Below are positions 10,401 through 20,405 of a stretch of 64,000 nucleotides of DNA, in pieces (positions within the stretch are counted from its first letter, which is position 1; each line of letters starts with the position of its first letter). The notes below the pieces were generated by a model. It was not told the origin of the DNA and made no database searches. It saw nothing but the letters and a program-made list of their open reading frames with translations. The stretch is from Clavaria fumosa. Lineage: Eukaryota > Basidiomycota > Agaricomycetes > Agaricales > Clavariaceae. Location of the stretch: positions 868,001-932,000 of the forward strand of contig OX637794.1 of NCBI GenBank assembly GCA_951802425.1, read 5' to 3'. The position numbers were made by a program, and so were the translations under genes.

Positions 10401-11507
10401 GACGTGCTCGTTAGCGCCTTCGTACAATTTGGATTTCCTTCGACTTCGATCCGTGTTATTGGAAGTGTTCGTCAAGGGCGGGTAGATCAATCGATCACCG
10501 TCATCAATGGTGCCGAGATCATCTTCTCTAGCACAAGACAGGAACTCCAGCGACTGTGGTCGGAGACATCTTATCATATGCAGAGTATCAGGGACGACGC
10601 ATCCTCCGCTCGAGAGGAATTTGACCTTATAGAGGATGCTTCGTATAGAGGACTCTATTTCGACCTCACCTACAAGCATTCGCCTTCTCGTAGCCTCTCT
10701 CGGCGGCCCAAGGTTGCCATTCTACGAGAGCAAGGAGTCAACGGTCACATGGAGATGGCGTGGTCGTTTACTGCTGCAGGGTTCGACGCTGTCGATATGC
10801 ACATGTCCGACATACTCCATGGAAGAGTCAGTCTCCGCGATTTCCATGGATTGGCGGCGTGTGGCGGCTTTTCGTATGGTGACGTGCTTGGTGCTGGGAA
10901 GGGCTGGGCACATTCGGTCCTTCTGCATTCCTCCGCACGAAAAGAGTTCTCCGACTTCTTCGAACGGGAAGACTCGTTCACGCTCGCCGTCTGCAACGGC
11001 TGCCAATTCCTCAGTCATCTGAGAGAGATTGTCCCGGGTGCCCAAGATTGGCCCACCCTGAAAATCAATCGGAGTGAGCGATTTGAGGCTCGAGTATGCA
11101 CAGTGGAAGTCGTCGATGGCCCAATATCGCGAGAATCTGTCTTCCTTCGTGACATGGGGACCTCGAAGCTTCCCGTTGCGGTGTCTCATGGCGAAGGGAG
11201 GGCATCTTTTAGCAGTGACATTCATCGCCAGTCTTTCGAGGACGATGGACTAGTGGCTATTCGCTATGTCGATTCGGAAGGAGCGCCAACCGAACGATAT
11301 CCCCTTAATCCAAACGGCAGCCCAAGAGGCATCACCGGATTCCAAACACCTGATGGTCGGATTTTGGCACTCATGCCTCATCCAGAACGAGTTGTGATGC
11401 TTGAGAGCAACAGCTGGTACCCTGCTACCATGGAAGAGTCATGGAAGAGTGTTGGACCTTGGTTCAAGATCTTCCAAAATGCGAGGGCATGGTGCAGTGG
11501 AATGTAG
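7422..11507 (+). CDS. ADE6: Phosphoribosylformylglycinamidine synthase (FGAM synthase)
   Basis: Intronless, 1361 residues from the Met at 7422, the usual size for eukaryotic FGAM synthase. The frame opens at 7395, but MLILQGSS matches the family N-terminus, so the inner Met is preferred. The enzyme converts FGAR, glutamine and ATP to FGAM in step four of de novo purine synthesis, in the cytosol. Visible parts: N-terminal PurS-like and linker segment with [14 protein letters not shown]; the ATP/FGAR-binding PurL halves with [20 protein letters not shown] near residue 330 and GGGAASSQ; a second synthetase half near 680-1050; and a C-terminal class I glutamine amidotransferase from about 1095 with the VCNGCQF catalytic cysteine near 1190 and the MPHPERV His/Glu pair near 1318. 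All key motifs are present, so the gene looks intact. Confidence 0.96.
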   Translation: [1361 protein letters not shown]

Positions 11508-11617
11508 TGTTAGCAGCATGCAAAGTGTACCATCTTATCTTATCTTATCTGATTCTGAACCGATCTGTGCACGATGGTCGAGATGCCTCTCAACCGTTCT
11601 CAAGCAGCTCAAGCAGG

Positions 11618-14600
11618 ATGGGGTCGAACTACCGCACCATTGCCCCCATAACTCATCAGCGCGACTTGTTTCCAGAGCAAGTCTGCGCTCTCTCCTTTGA
11701 CCCCGTGTCCGACGTGCTCTGGGCTGGATCGAACAGCGGGAACGTGGTCGCATACTATGGCCCTGTCGGTACCCGTGGAGTCTCCTTCCGTGCTGGAGGC
11801 GATCTGCCTGTGAAGAAAGTTGTGGCAGGCGAAAACTACGTCAGAACGTCTGCGACAGCAAGTGGAGGAGTAGGTTCATGGGGAAAGGGAGGTGTCAATA
11901 AGTGGTTCTTTCGGTACACGATGCGCATTTCCTCTGAGATGTGCTGCCATGGCTCATCGTATTGACAGTTGGCCTCACATGGTCACCACATTCTCTGCTG
12001 AGTCTAATAGCTCCCAGGGTATTGCTGTTGCCACGTCTGCGCCTGAACTTTTGTTGGTGAATTCTATGACCGGTGCCGTCATGCGAGAGGTCGTCACTCC
12101 ACCATCCATGATCACTCAACTTCAATTCTCACACTCCCTGCTTTTCACTGGATCATCTGATGGCTATTTTCGTACCCACGACCCACGGACGGGTTCGAAG
12201 AGAGAGACTGGGGAAAGCAATGTGCACGCACACATTAGTGGTATCCAAGGGCTGCAAGTTAGTACTAACTTAGTCTTTACCATCGGTTGGGGCGTCAGGT
12301 GCATATCTCACTCTTAAATATTAGAGATCGTCTTACTGAAGTCCTGATGCAGGCACTCGAGACCGTTCCCTGACCCTCTCGTCAAAGTATGGGATGTCCG
12401 GACGATGCGAGCCTTGCCGCCTGTCCCATTCTCGGCTGGACCTGCATTCATCCATGTTCTTCCGCGACGTTCTTCTAGCATAGTCATCACCTCCAACCAG
12501 GGCCTGATCAACATTGTCGACATTTCCAATCCGACCGGCGCAACAGAGTTTCACCAGGTGTGAACGGCGCCAGAAACACTGCAGATATCTGACCTCGTCT
12601 CATTGCAGATCGATACATCGTCTTACTTGACTTCCACTGCGGTCTCTCCTACCGGTGTATACATGGCCTTTGGAGATGCGGAGGGAATGATCCATCTCTT
12701 AACTTCTGCTGATGAGGAAAGCTCTGTGCCCTTCAACGGGTGTGAGGGCCAGCCAGTTGTATGGGCCAATAGTCCAGAACCATGTCCAGACATTCAATGG
12801 TCTAATAACACGTGAGGTCAATTCTATCATTCGGAACGCGGCTGTTTAAGTAGAATCCCACCAGGCCGTTGAATATCATTGGACTTCCGCACTACTCGGA
12901 ACGCCTTCTGTCGTCATGGACACCACAATTTGTCCCAACGAAGTCGATGCACTCACCTCCACCGAAAATTCCTCCGCAAATACTCAGCACGATGAAAATG
13001 AACGACAATGTTGCTTATGCGGCCCTTCCCAAGGAATTGAAGGGACGGCGAAATATGGTCTTTGTTGGTCAGCGCAATGACAAGGGAAGATTTAGGAGTG
13101 GAAAAGTCCAAGCAGGGGATGTATGTTGACAATATTTTTGTCCTTGCATTACCTCCTCAGCTTTTGCAGGGCGAACCTGATACCCCGGTGGTCGATCTAA
13201 ATGCCGATGAAGTACCACGGAAATATAGGCAAGTAGAAATTGCGTACTCTAAATTTGGAGTGGAGGACTTCGATTTTGGGTAAGCCTTCGCTTAAAAGTA
13301 CTTTGAATTTTCTCACAAAACTCTCAGATTCTACAACAAAACGACTTACAGCGGTTTAGAGACGGACATCCAGAACTCGTACACCAATGCCCTCTTGCAA
13401 GTCATTTATTTTACTCATCCCGTTCGGCGGCTGGCAAAGTCACATATCACGACCAATTGTCCGAGGGAATACTGTCTGCTTTGCGAGCTTGGTTTTCTCG
13501 TTCGCATGCTCGAAGACGCTCGTGGGACAAACTGTCAAGCCAGCAATTTCTGCAAGGCTGTCGGTGTGCTGGCGGCAGGTTAGTGCATCACAGGTCTCCG
13601 CACAATCCATCTTGATATAAATCGAAACTCGACAGCGTCAAATTCCATCGAGCTCATCGACTACGGCGGAAGAAGACCGGACCACGATTACGCGCATGTC
13701 ATCCAATCATTTCATCGATTTCTCTTAGATCACCTCAGCTCTGAGGGCAATGCGTTTCCCCACAATCCGCTGCTTGTAAAGAATCCGAACTCCCCTCCAG
13801 ACCCACATACACCGGCTGCAGCGCCCATTACTCAATTACTTGGCATAGATGCTAAGAACGTCATCACTTGTCTGAGTTGTAAAGCTGTCAGGGAGAAAGA
13901 GAACATGGTCCATGTTGTGGATATGATCTACCCGCGTAGGGTTAGTCTTCTCATTCCATCCAACTTTAGTCCCTGGCTTGAGCTTCTTCCAGTCGGTATC
14001 CCTTGATGGTCTGTTTGCCTCGGACTTCACAGCAATCCTCCGGAATTCTATTCTTCGCCAGATGACGCATAAAGCGACATGTCAAACATGCAAACACTTT
14101 TCAACCTTCTCGTCTAGGCGCACCATTCCGACTCGTGATCTCCCTCCCTTGCTCGCGATTAACGCTTCGGTTTACAACGACGACGCGCTCACCTTCTGGC
14201 TCGACAATCGAGGACAAACTTTCTTGAGGCCGCAAGTGACACTGCAAGGTCAGGTTGAAGGTGTTGATGATCCAGAGACTGTCTTGTACGAACTCAGAGT
14301 ATGCCAGCCACACCATTTCTACATGATATCAGAACCTCAGTCACCTTTTTTGCCAGGCTATCGTGGTTCAGATTGTGACGAAGGAGAGAAAAACGCATCT
14401 CGTCTCAATCGTGAAGGGTAACCGCAAATTTCCTGCAATGGTCTCCGTGAATTCACCCTCTATGTAGTTCCGGAGAGCGAAGGAGTCGACGAGAGCCCGT
14501 GGTTTGTCTTCAATGACTTCGTGGTCCGCAACATATCGGAAGATGAGGCCCTTAGTTTTCCCGGCAAATGGAAGGTACGCCTGTTCCTGTATCTTAACCG

Positions 14601-15955
14601 AGATTTGCCTGCTGACGACAACGTTTCTGGAGGTCCCCGCCGTTGTGTACCTAGCCCGAGTTGACATGGCCGATAATCTTGATTATACCGGATTACCGGA
14701 CCAAATCGATCCCTCAATTCTGAGTCGCGACTCGTCGATATCCATGTCTGTCCGATATTTCCTGTCTCTGCCCTGCGCCTGACCAGCCACCAGAAATCGG
14801 GACAAGAGCTTGATAAAACACGAATGCCTTCGTTTTGAGGAGCTGCCCACGCCAGGTACTCTCGTAGCCATGGATGCCGAGTTTGTGTCGATGCAGCAGG
14901 TCGCATTCCGAGCAATCTCATTTATTTCCCCGCTCATGCATCTTTTTTTTATTTTACTTTGTAGGAGGAGACTGAGTTCCGGTCTGATGGTACCAACAAG
15001 ATTCTACGGCCAGCACGTCTCAGTCTTGCCCGCGTGTCCGTTCTGCGGGGACACGGCCCAAAACAAGGCGTTCCGTTCATCGACGATCACATACATACCA
15101 GCGAAGTCATCGTCGATTACCTGACGCAGTATTCGGGAATCAAATGTAGGTTATTTCACTCGTGTCGCCACCTCACTCGTTATTTAAATAGCTGGGCGCA
15201 GATGGAGACCTTGACCCGCACATGTCTCGCCATACCCTCACGCCGCTGAAGCTCGTGTACAAGAAGCTTCGGCTTCTGGTTGATCGCGGCTGCATTTTCA
15301 TCGGTCACGGATTATCAAAAGATTTTCGCATCATCAGTGCGTTTCTCGCCCCTCGATCTGTTCCCTTCTACCAAATAATCTCGCCCTCGAAAAAAAAATT
15401 ACGACAGATGTCTACGTCCCACCGGAACAGGTTATCGATACCGTCGACCTGTATTTCCTGAAAGGCCGACAACGACGTCTATCATTGCGTTTCCTTTCGT
15501 GGTTTGTCTTGCACGAGAACATCCAAACCGACACGCATGACTCCATCGAGGACGCCCATAGCGCCCTGCAGCTCTATAACGCCTACCAGGAGCTCGAGGA
15601 GCAAGGGCTGTTCGACAAGAAGCTGGAGGAACTCTACAAGCAAGGCAAACAATACGTACGCCAGCCCTACGTTTGCTTGGATACTTCTGTTATGGGAGCT
15701 GACTGGCCCGATCGATCCTTACGCAAACAGGATTGGAAACCTCCTGTCGCAGCGGCTCCGTCCCCTCCCGCGGCGCCTGCTGCCGCGGCAACCAGCGTGG
15801 TGCAGCCGTTCTCCATGGCCAGTAACCCGCTTCACGCCTCGTTCTCCACACCAACGTGGCCGCCGAGCCATTCATCTCCCCCACTCACCGGTTTCTACAC
15901 ACCGCAACCCAACCCAAACCCATTCAGTCATACCAGGAACCGTGGACACCGCTAG
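11618..15955 (+). CDS. PAN2: PAN2 poly(A)-nuclease deadenylase catalytic subunit
   Basis: Sixteen exons were joined (introns 11914-11968, 12299-12352, 12558-12608, 12812-12864, 13121-13169, 13280-13327, 13579-13635, 13941-13992, 14299-14356, 14418-14467, 14575-14632, 14746-14793, 14900-14964, 15146-15201, 15337-15407), giving 1170 residues, the usual PAN2 size. Order: N-terminal WD40 propeller ([20 protein letters not shown]), a linker that binds PAN3, a USP-like pseudo-hydrolase domain ([11 protein letters not shown], lacking the catalytic cysteine of true deubiquitinases) with CxxC pairs, and a DEDD 3'-5' exonuclease with [16 protein letters not shown] and HDSIEDA. PAN2-PAN3 trims long poly(A) tails in the cytoplasm. 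The C-terminus is a Pro/Ala-rich tail. The donor of the 14746 intron (GTCTGT) is weak. It is convergent with the next gene, 216 bp apart. Confidence 0.94.
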
Positions 15956-16171
15956 TTTATCTCGTAGCACGTTTATAATCGTAAAATCCGGGAATTTCTC
16001 TGAAGAGTTCTGTATCTGTGACATTCAAATTACCTAGGGAACAAAAAGGACAGTATATTTTCAAGAAAAGAGAGATATATCGATATAAGGCGCATTCCAT
16101 GCACCACCGGACGTACACAAGCTAAATTATCATCTCTACCTTCGAGCAGTTGGTTCGTACGACCCAGTTAC

Positions 16172-17944
16172 TCAGTGATCGTCTGAGTCTGGTCGCCCCC
16201 AACGCACCATTCTGACCGCCCCGTCGTGCCAAGTCTCTACCCGACGACTCGCGACCAGCGACATTGTCGAGCCATGAGTGCCCACAAACCCTGCGGCGTT
16301 CGATTGGACAATGACGTCAAACAAAATCGTATGCCTGACCGCGAAAAGCAAAAACGCAACACAAGGGGAGTCAGAAAAAATGTTACAAACAACCCAGGAG
16401 GGGTGGAGAGAAAGCGAAGAAGAATCACCAGAAGGACTGCTCCGATATGATCTTCTTCGGGTTGAGTCTGAGCCAGCCCATGTTCGCGACGCCCCGCCAC
16501 CAACGCAAGTCCGACTCGTCGCTTGTCATGATGACATGGGTGACATCCAGACCCTTGCGTGCCAACAACTCCTGCTGCACTTCTTTCACGCGGCGCGCCA
16601 GGACAGGCAGCGATGCGAAGCAGTCCTTGAGCGGAACCTCGCCGCAGTATCCGTTAAAGTCAGAGTGCCTGGAGTGGATCGCGATGTACTGCAGCCAGGG
16701 GAACGGTCAGGGGTCAAAGTCGAAGCTTCATGGGGATGAAACTGACCGGTGGTGTGGGCTCACCCTCCGGGACGCCTATCGCATAGCGGATGTATGAGTC
16801 CGCTAGGTCCTCAAGCGTTTTGGTCCATCGCATGTGTTGCATTACGTATCTCCAGGAAGGGCTGTAATCTCGCTCATATTCGAATGCCTGTGGGAGATCA
16901 TTAAACATACATCCAGTTGGAGGCCAATATACGTACATTCGCGGCGCCAACGTAGTACATGTAGTCATAGCAAGCCAATTGGGTGCTTGGGTGCTTGACG
17001 ACTCCGAGTTGCTCAGAGGGCAAGGGATTTTTGCCGACGTTCTTGTTGTGCTCTTCCGGAAAAGCGAGTGCCGCCAGAGCCCAAAATGTACTATGAGGAT
17101 CGTTGTCGTAAGTGTTCATTTTGATCCACGACGGGGCTTCAGTATAAGATATGTCTGACAGAAAAAAACGAATTGAGGGTGGCAAGAATTAGCAGAAGGA
17201 AAGAAGACTTACCTAATTTAAGTGCTTCTTTCAAGGGGGTTCCCCTGGGCTCCGTCGCCTGTTTCTGAACGGCAAGCCATACGCTCCAGCAACCCATTAC
17301 ATCGAGGAAGTTACTAGCTGGATCTTTAACGTCTCTCCACTCCAATATTGGTATATTGAGAGCCTTGCGCAATCTCGGCAGATCGAAGACGTCGCCGAAG
17401 GGGAAAGACGGTATGGCTCCTGTGTGAGACGAGCGCACAAAAGGTCCAACGATGGGAATACGCGAAGTGATCAAGCCAAGGTAGATCATATTGGCATACG
17501 TCATGACATCGTTGGCTTGGAGATGCAAGTGTAAGAGAAATGATACGGTGCAACATGAATTAATGGACTCACTGAAGCCCGCGTCGAGCCACGAGGTAAT
17601 GTACGTTGTGTTTTGGAGGAGGTTATCTGAATGTAGCCGTTACAAAGACAAGATAGCAAGCGTTTCTTGACGAACACACCATGGAAACTTTCCGTGGGTG
17701 GGCCTTTGACGTAAAGTGAGGGGTCCAAAGGGTCTAGATGTTGTGTATTAACGACTGGGACTTCTGGAGCGAGCCCAGACGAAGATGTGAACGAATGAAT
17801 AGATCGCCAGCGAAGTTTCCACTGCGAAGTACCCCTGAGGAAGGTAAATCCGGAGAGAAGGATGCATACTGTGAGGAAGGAGCGTGTGATTCGCCGCGGG
17901 ATTGCCCAAGAACGTTTAGATTCAGCGGTATAAGAGGGATCCAT
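16172..17944 (-). CDS. GDP-fucose protein O-fucosyltransferase-like protein, type II membrane
   Basis: Eight exons on the minus strand can be read through, ending at the TGA at 16172-16174; the last intron is 16335-16428. The N-terminus (MDPSYTAESKRSW) is followed by one hydrophobic segment, ITRSFLTVCILLSGFTFLR, typical of a Golgi/ER type II anchor. The body carries TYITSWLDAGFTNDVMTYAN, GLITSRIP, LEWRDVKD, DISYTEAPSWIK, CYDYMYYV, RYVMQHMRW, then IHSRHSDF and a late GTHGSTMSLVASRR. The HxRxxDF element and the late Ser/Thr-rich motif match the nucleotide-sugar site of the O-fucosyltransferase superfamily, where agaricomycetes have many poorly studied members. Acceptor and donor are not known. 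A Met at 17986 is also in frame; 17944 is preferred since the sequence between is a poly-pyrimidine run encoding prolines and phenylalanines. Confidence 0.78.
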
Positions 17945-18394
17945 GAGCGAAAAAAAGAGGGGGGGGGGGAACGCTATGAAGGCCAATGGCGGAGGAGGTT
18001 TTTAAGAGAATGACTTTGGTGTTGAAGCAACGTTGAAGGAGAGTTTGTAATGCAATTCGGTCGCTTTTTTTTTGATGTTTTAATTTATTTGGTAATTCAA
18101 AAGACAACGTTTTATTACTCGGTTAGAACTACTCAGAGATGATGAGGGGGGAGATGAGGAGAGGAAATACAAAATCGGCGGTCTCAGAGAGGCAAGCAAC
18201 AGTCCAGTTTACCAGTAAATCGTCTCTCTCTGCTCTGCTCTGACGAACTGCCACGTAAGAAGAGCGCAGGTTACTTTGTCAGCAATGTCACGTGGTTATT
18301 CGGATTGAATGTCACGTGTTATACACGTGACTTTCACCGAACTCGGCGCGTGCCTCGCAAGACCAACAGACAGTGTTGTGTGGCGCGCTCAACC
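17945..18394. promoter_or_regulatory. Bidirectional promoter with three CACGTG boxes
   Basis: The 450-bp interval separates two divergent starts. It contains a CT-rich tract near 18222-18241 and three CACGTG palindromes at 18289-18294, 18313-18318 and 18324-18329, all within 41 bp and 66-106 bp before the RAP1-like start. The cluster suggests control by a CACGTG-binding bHLH factor; the inference rests on motif density and position. Confidence 0.5.
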
Positions 18395-20285
18395 ATGCCT
18401 GAAACCGATCTTCTTCAATTCTCTGACGATGAGCCTCAACGCCTGGAAAGTCGGGCTAACCCAGCACGCTCTTCAGCTCTACTCTTTGCAAGGGAGGCAT
18501 TTTATCTCTCTGACTCCATCACTTATGATCAGAAACGTATTTTGCGCAAGCGGATTTTGGCAAGTTCTTCTCGCAATTGTCCCTCCTCATCGTTTTGACA
18601 ATGTATGCCATCATTAGGAACATGGAGGAAAGGTGGTCCCTACCGTAGAGGAAGCCACCACAGTTATTGTCCATCCAGACCGTGTCCAACGTACCAGAAC
18701 GAAATTCGGAGCCTCTGCGAACCAGAAAATGCGAGAAACATGGATTGAGCCACCTACATTTATTGATAAATGCATCCGCAAACGCAAGGTGGAGCACGAC
18801 ACGGGCGTTGCTAAGCGTATGGGCATAGATCGAGTGTGAGCTGCTACTATTGCCTTCAAGTTATCCCTAATTGTCATGCCTAGGCACACGGACGAGAAGA
18901 TCAGAGTGGCTTTTACTGAAGGAGATAAGGAACGTCTTGCCTATTACATCGCCGCTCGCGTCCCGAATGCAGAGGATGGTGGTCGCAGCGGAAACAAAAT
19001 CTACAAGGATCTGGTTGATGTATGCGTCGTTTCTTTTTGTCCACTAATGCGCGTTGATTATTCTCCAGCTTAGTAATGAGGAAGAATATGCTTGGGCCCA
19101 ACGTCACACGTGGAGTTCGTGGAGAGAATACTATGTAAGACGCAAGAAAGAGATGGATCGACTCATTGACGCCGCGATATCCAAATTCCCACCACCCTCA
19201 ACCCAAAATGGGATTTATCCTTACAAGAGAACGCAGCAACGGTCACGACGTGAGGAAGAAGAGTCAACGGGGGATGAGGTAGATGAATTGCAAGAAAATG
19301 AAAATGAGAACAACAACGAGGGTGAAGAACAGGGCGAGGAGAGTGACGTCGAAGATGATCGTGGGTCCGATGGCGGCAAACGACACGTCGATGAGGATTT
19401 TTCAGACGAAGCGCCACTCAGGGCTGCCCGTGACACACATCACGAAGCTCAAGTCGGGAAGCGCAGACGTAAGAGTCAGGAAGACTCAACTTCACAGAAA
19501 CAAACTGAATCGCCGCCTCGACCCCCCGCTGTTGCTCCCGCGACCAAACAGACGCAGGCCCGACCCAAGCCAAGACCAATGCCACCGAATCCCAGAGTCA
19601 CTCGATCCATGCGTGAACCTCACCCAGAGACCGGACCCTCTAAGCCCCCTAGCGTTAGAGGGATCAAGGCTGCTCGCGTGCGTCCGTCGGGGCAGGGAGA
19701 TTCCGCAAGTGCGACTGTTCCGCCGATTTCTGAGGCCAGTCAGGATGTCGCTGGCGGAGAGACAATGGACATAAGGACCGTCGTGGACACTCTTTTCGAA
19801 AGCCAGGCGCGAGCGAGCGACGAAAGTGAGTCCGCGAGCCCATCCTCAGTTCCAGTGACAGCGAACGCGCATTTTGGGAAACAGGCATGGACTCCGACGA
19901 CAAGCAGACAATGGATGATCTGGATCTCCCTCCCGACGAGTTCGAGGCGCACTCTGATGACTCCTCTGATGACGACGGCGTTCCAGAACGCCTCATCCCG
20001 CACAACCGCGCCGCATCCAGGAAGGAGGATGTCGCCCCTGCCAAACCTGCCTCTACCAGGAGTGCCGCTGCGAAGGGAAAGGGCAAGGCCACACCGCCGT
20101 CGGCCAAGCCAATCGACGCCGCGGCTGTGTGGGCGTTGCGCTCACGTGCGGAGCGGAGCATCTCGGCCGAGTTCCCTTCCCCTGGTACGCGAGCAAGAGA
20201 GGAGAGGGACAAGGCGGAGAAGGCGCAGAAGGAGGCGGAGTACGTGGCACCACAGGGTACGAGGGCCGCCAAGGCCAGGAAGTAA
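18395..20285 (+). CDS. RAP1: RAP1-like telomere protein (BRCT plus Rap1-type Myb)
   Basis: Five exons: 18395-18559, 18618-18835, 18884-19019, 19069-19825, 19885-20285, total 558 residues. Residues about 25-115 look like a BRCT module (SSALLFAREAFYLSD, then EHGGKVVPTVEEATTVIVHP, then ETWIEPPTFIDKCI). Residues about 130-205 are a Rap1-type Myb: VAFTEGDKERLAYYIAARVP, GRSGNKIYKDLVD, then EEYAWAQRHTWSSWREYYVR. BRCT followed by this Myb is the RAP1/TERF2IP architecture; such proteins sit at telomeres. The remainder is highly acidic, then Pro- and Lys-rich, with a second acidic patch after the last intron; I cannot identify a canonical C-terminal RCT domain. The first intron (18560-18617) starts with GC rather than GT. 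Without the 19826-19884 intron the frame would run into a low-complexity arginine-rich shadow. Confidence 0.76.
18560..18617 (+). other. GC-AG intron in the RAP1-like gene
   Basis: The only donor joining the first two RAP1 exons in frame is GCAAGT directly after the TTG codon; the acceptor is CATTAG. Both sides are phase 0 and the junction gives a natural BRCT reading (RKRIL then EHGGKVV). GC-AG introns with the extended GCAAGT donor are a known minor class of U2 introns. Confidence 0.7.
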
Positions 20286-20405
20286 ACATTTCGTTATTGC
20301 GTTGCTGAATGGCGGGTTGATAATCTGCCCGTCAAGTGTACATGTTTTAATGCCATATACTATACATTGGAGATCGGGTACGTTGGAGATCGGGTAACAT
20401 GATAG

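Noticed and set aside
19887..20397. Continuation of the RAP1 exon frame to 20397 without splicing
   Set aside because: It gives an Arg/Ser/Thr-rich run typical of a shadow frame; removing 19826-19884 restores an acidic, plausible protein ending at 20285.
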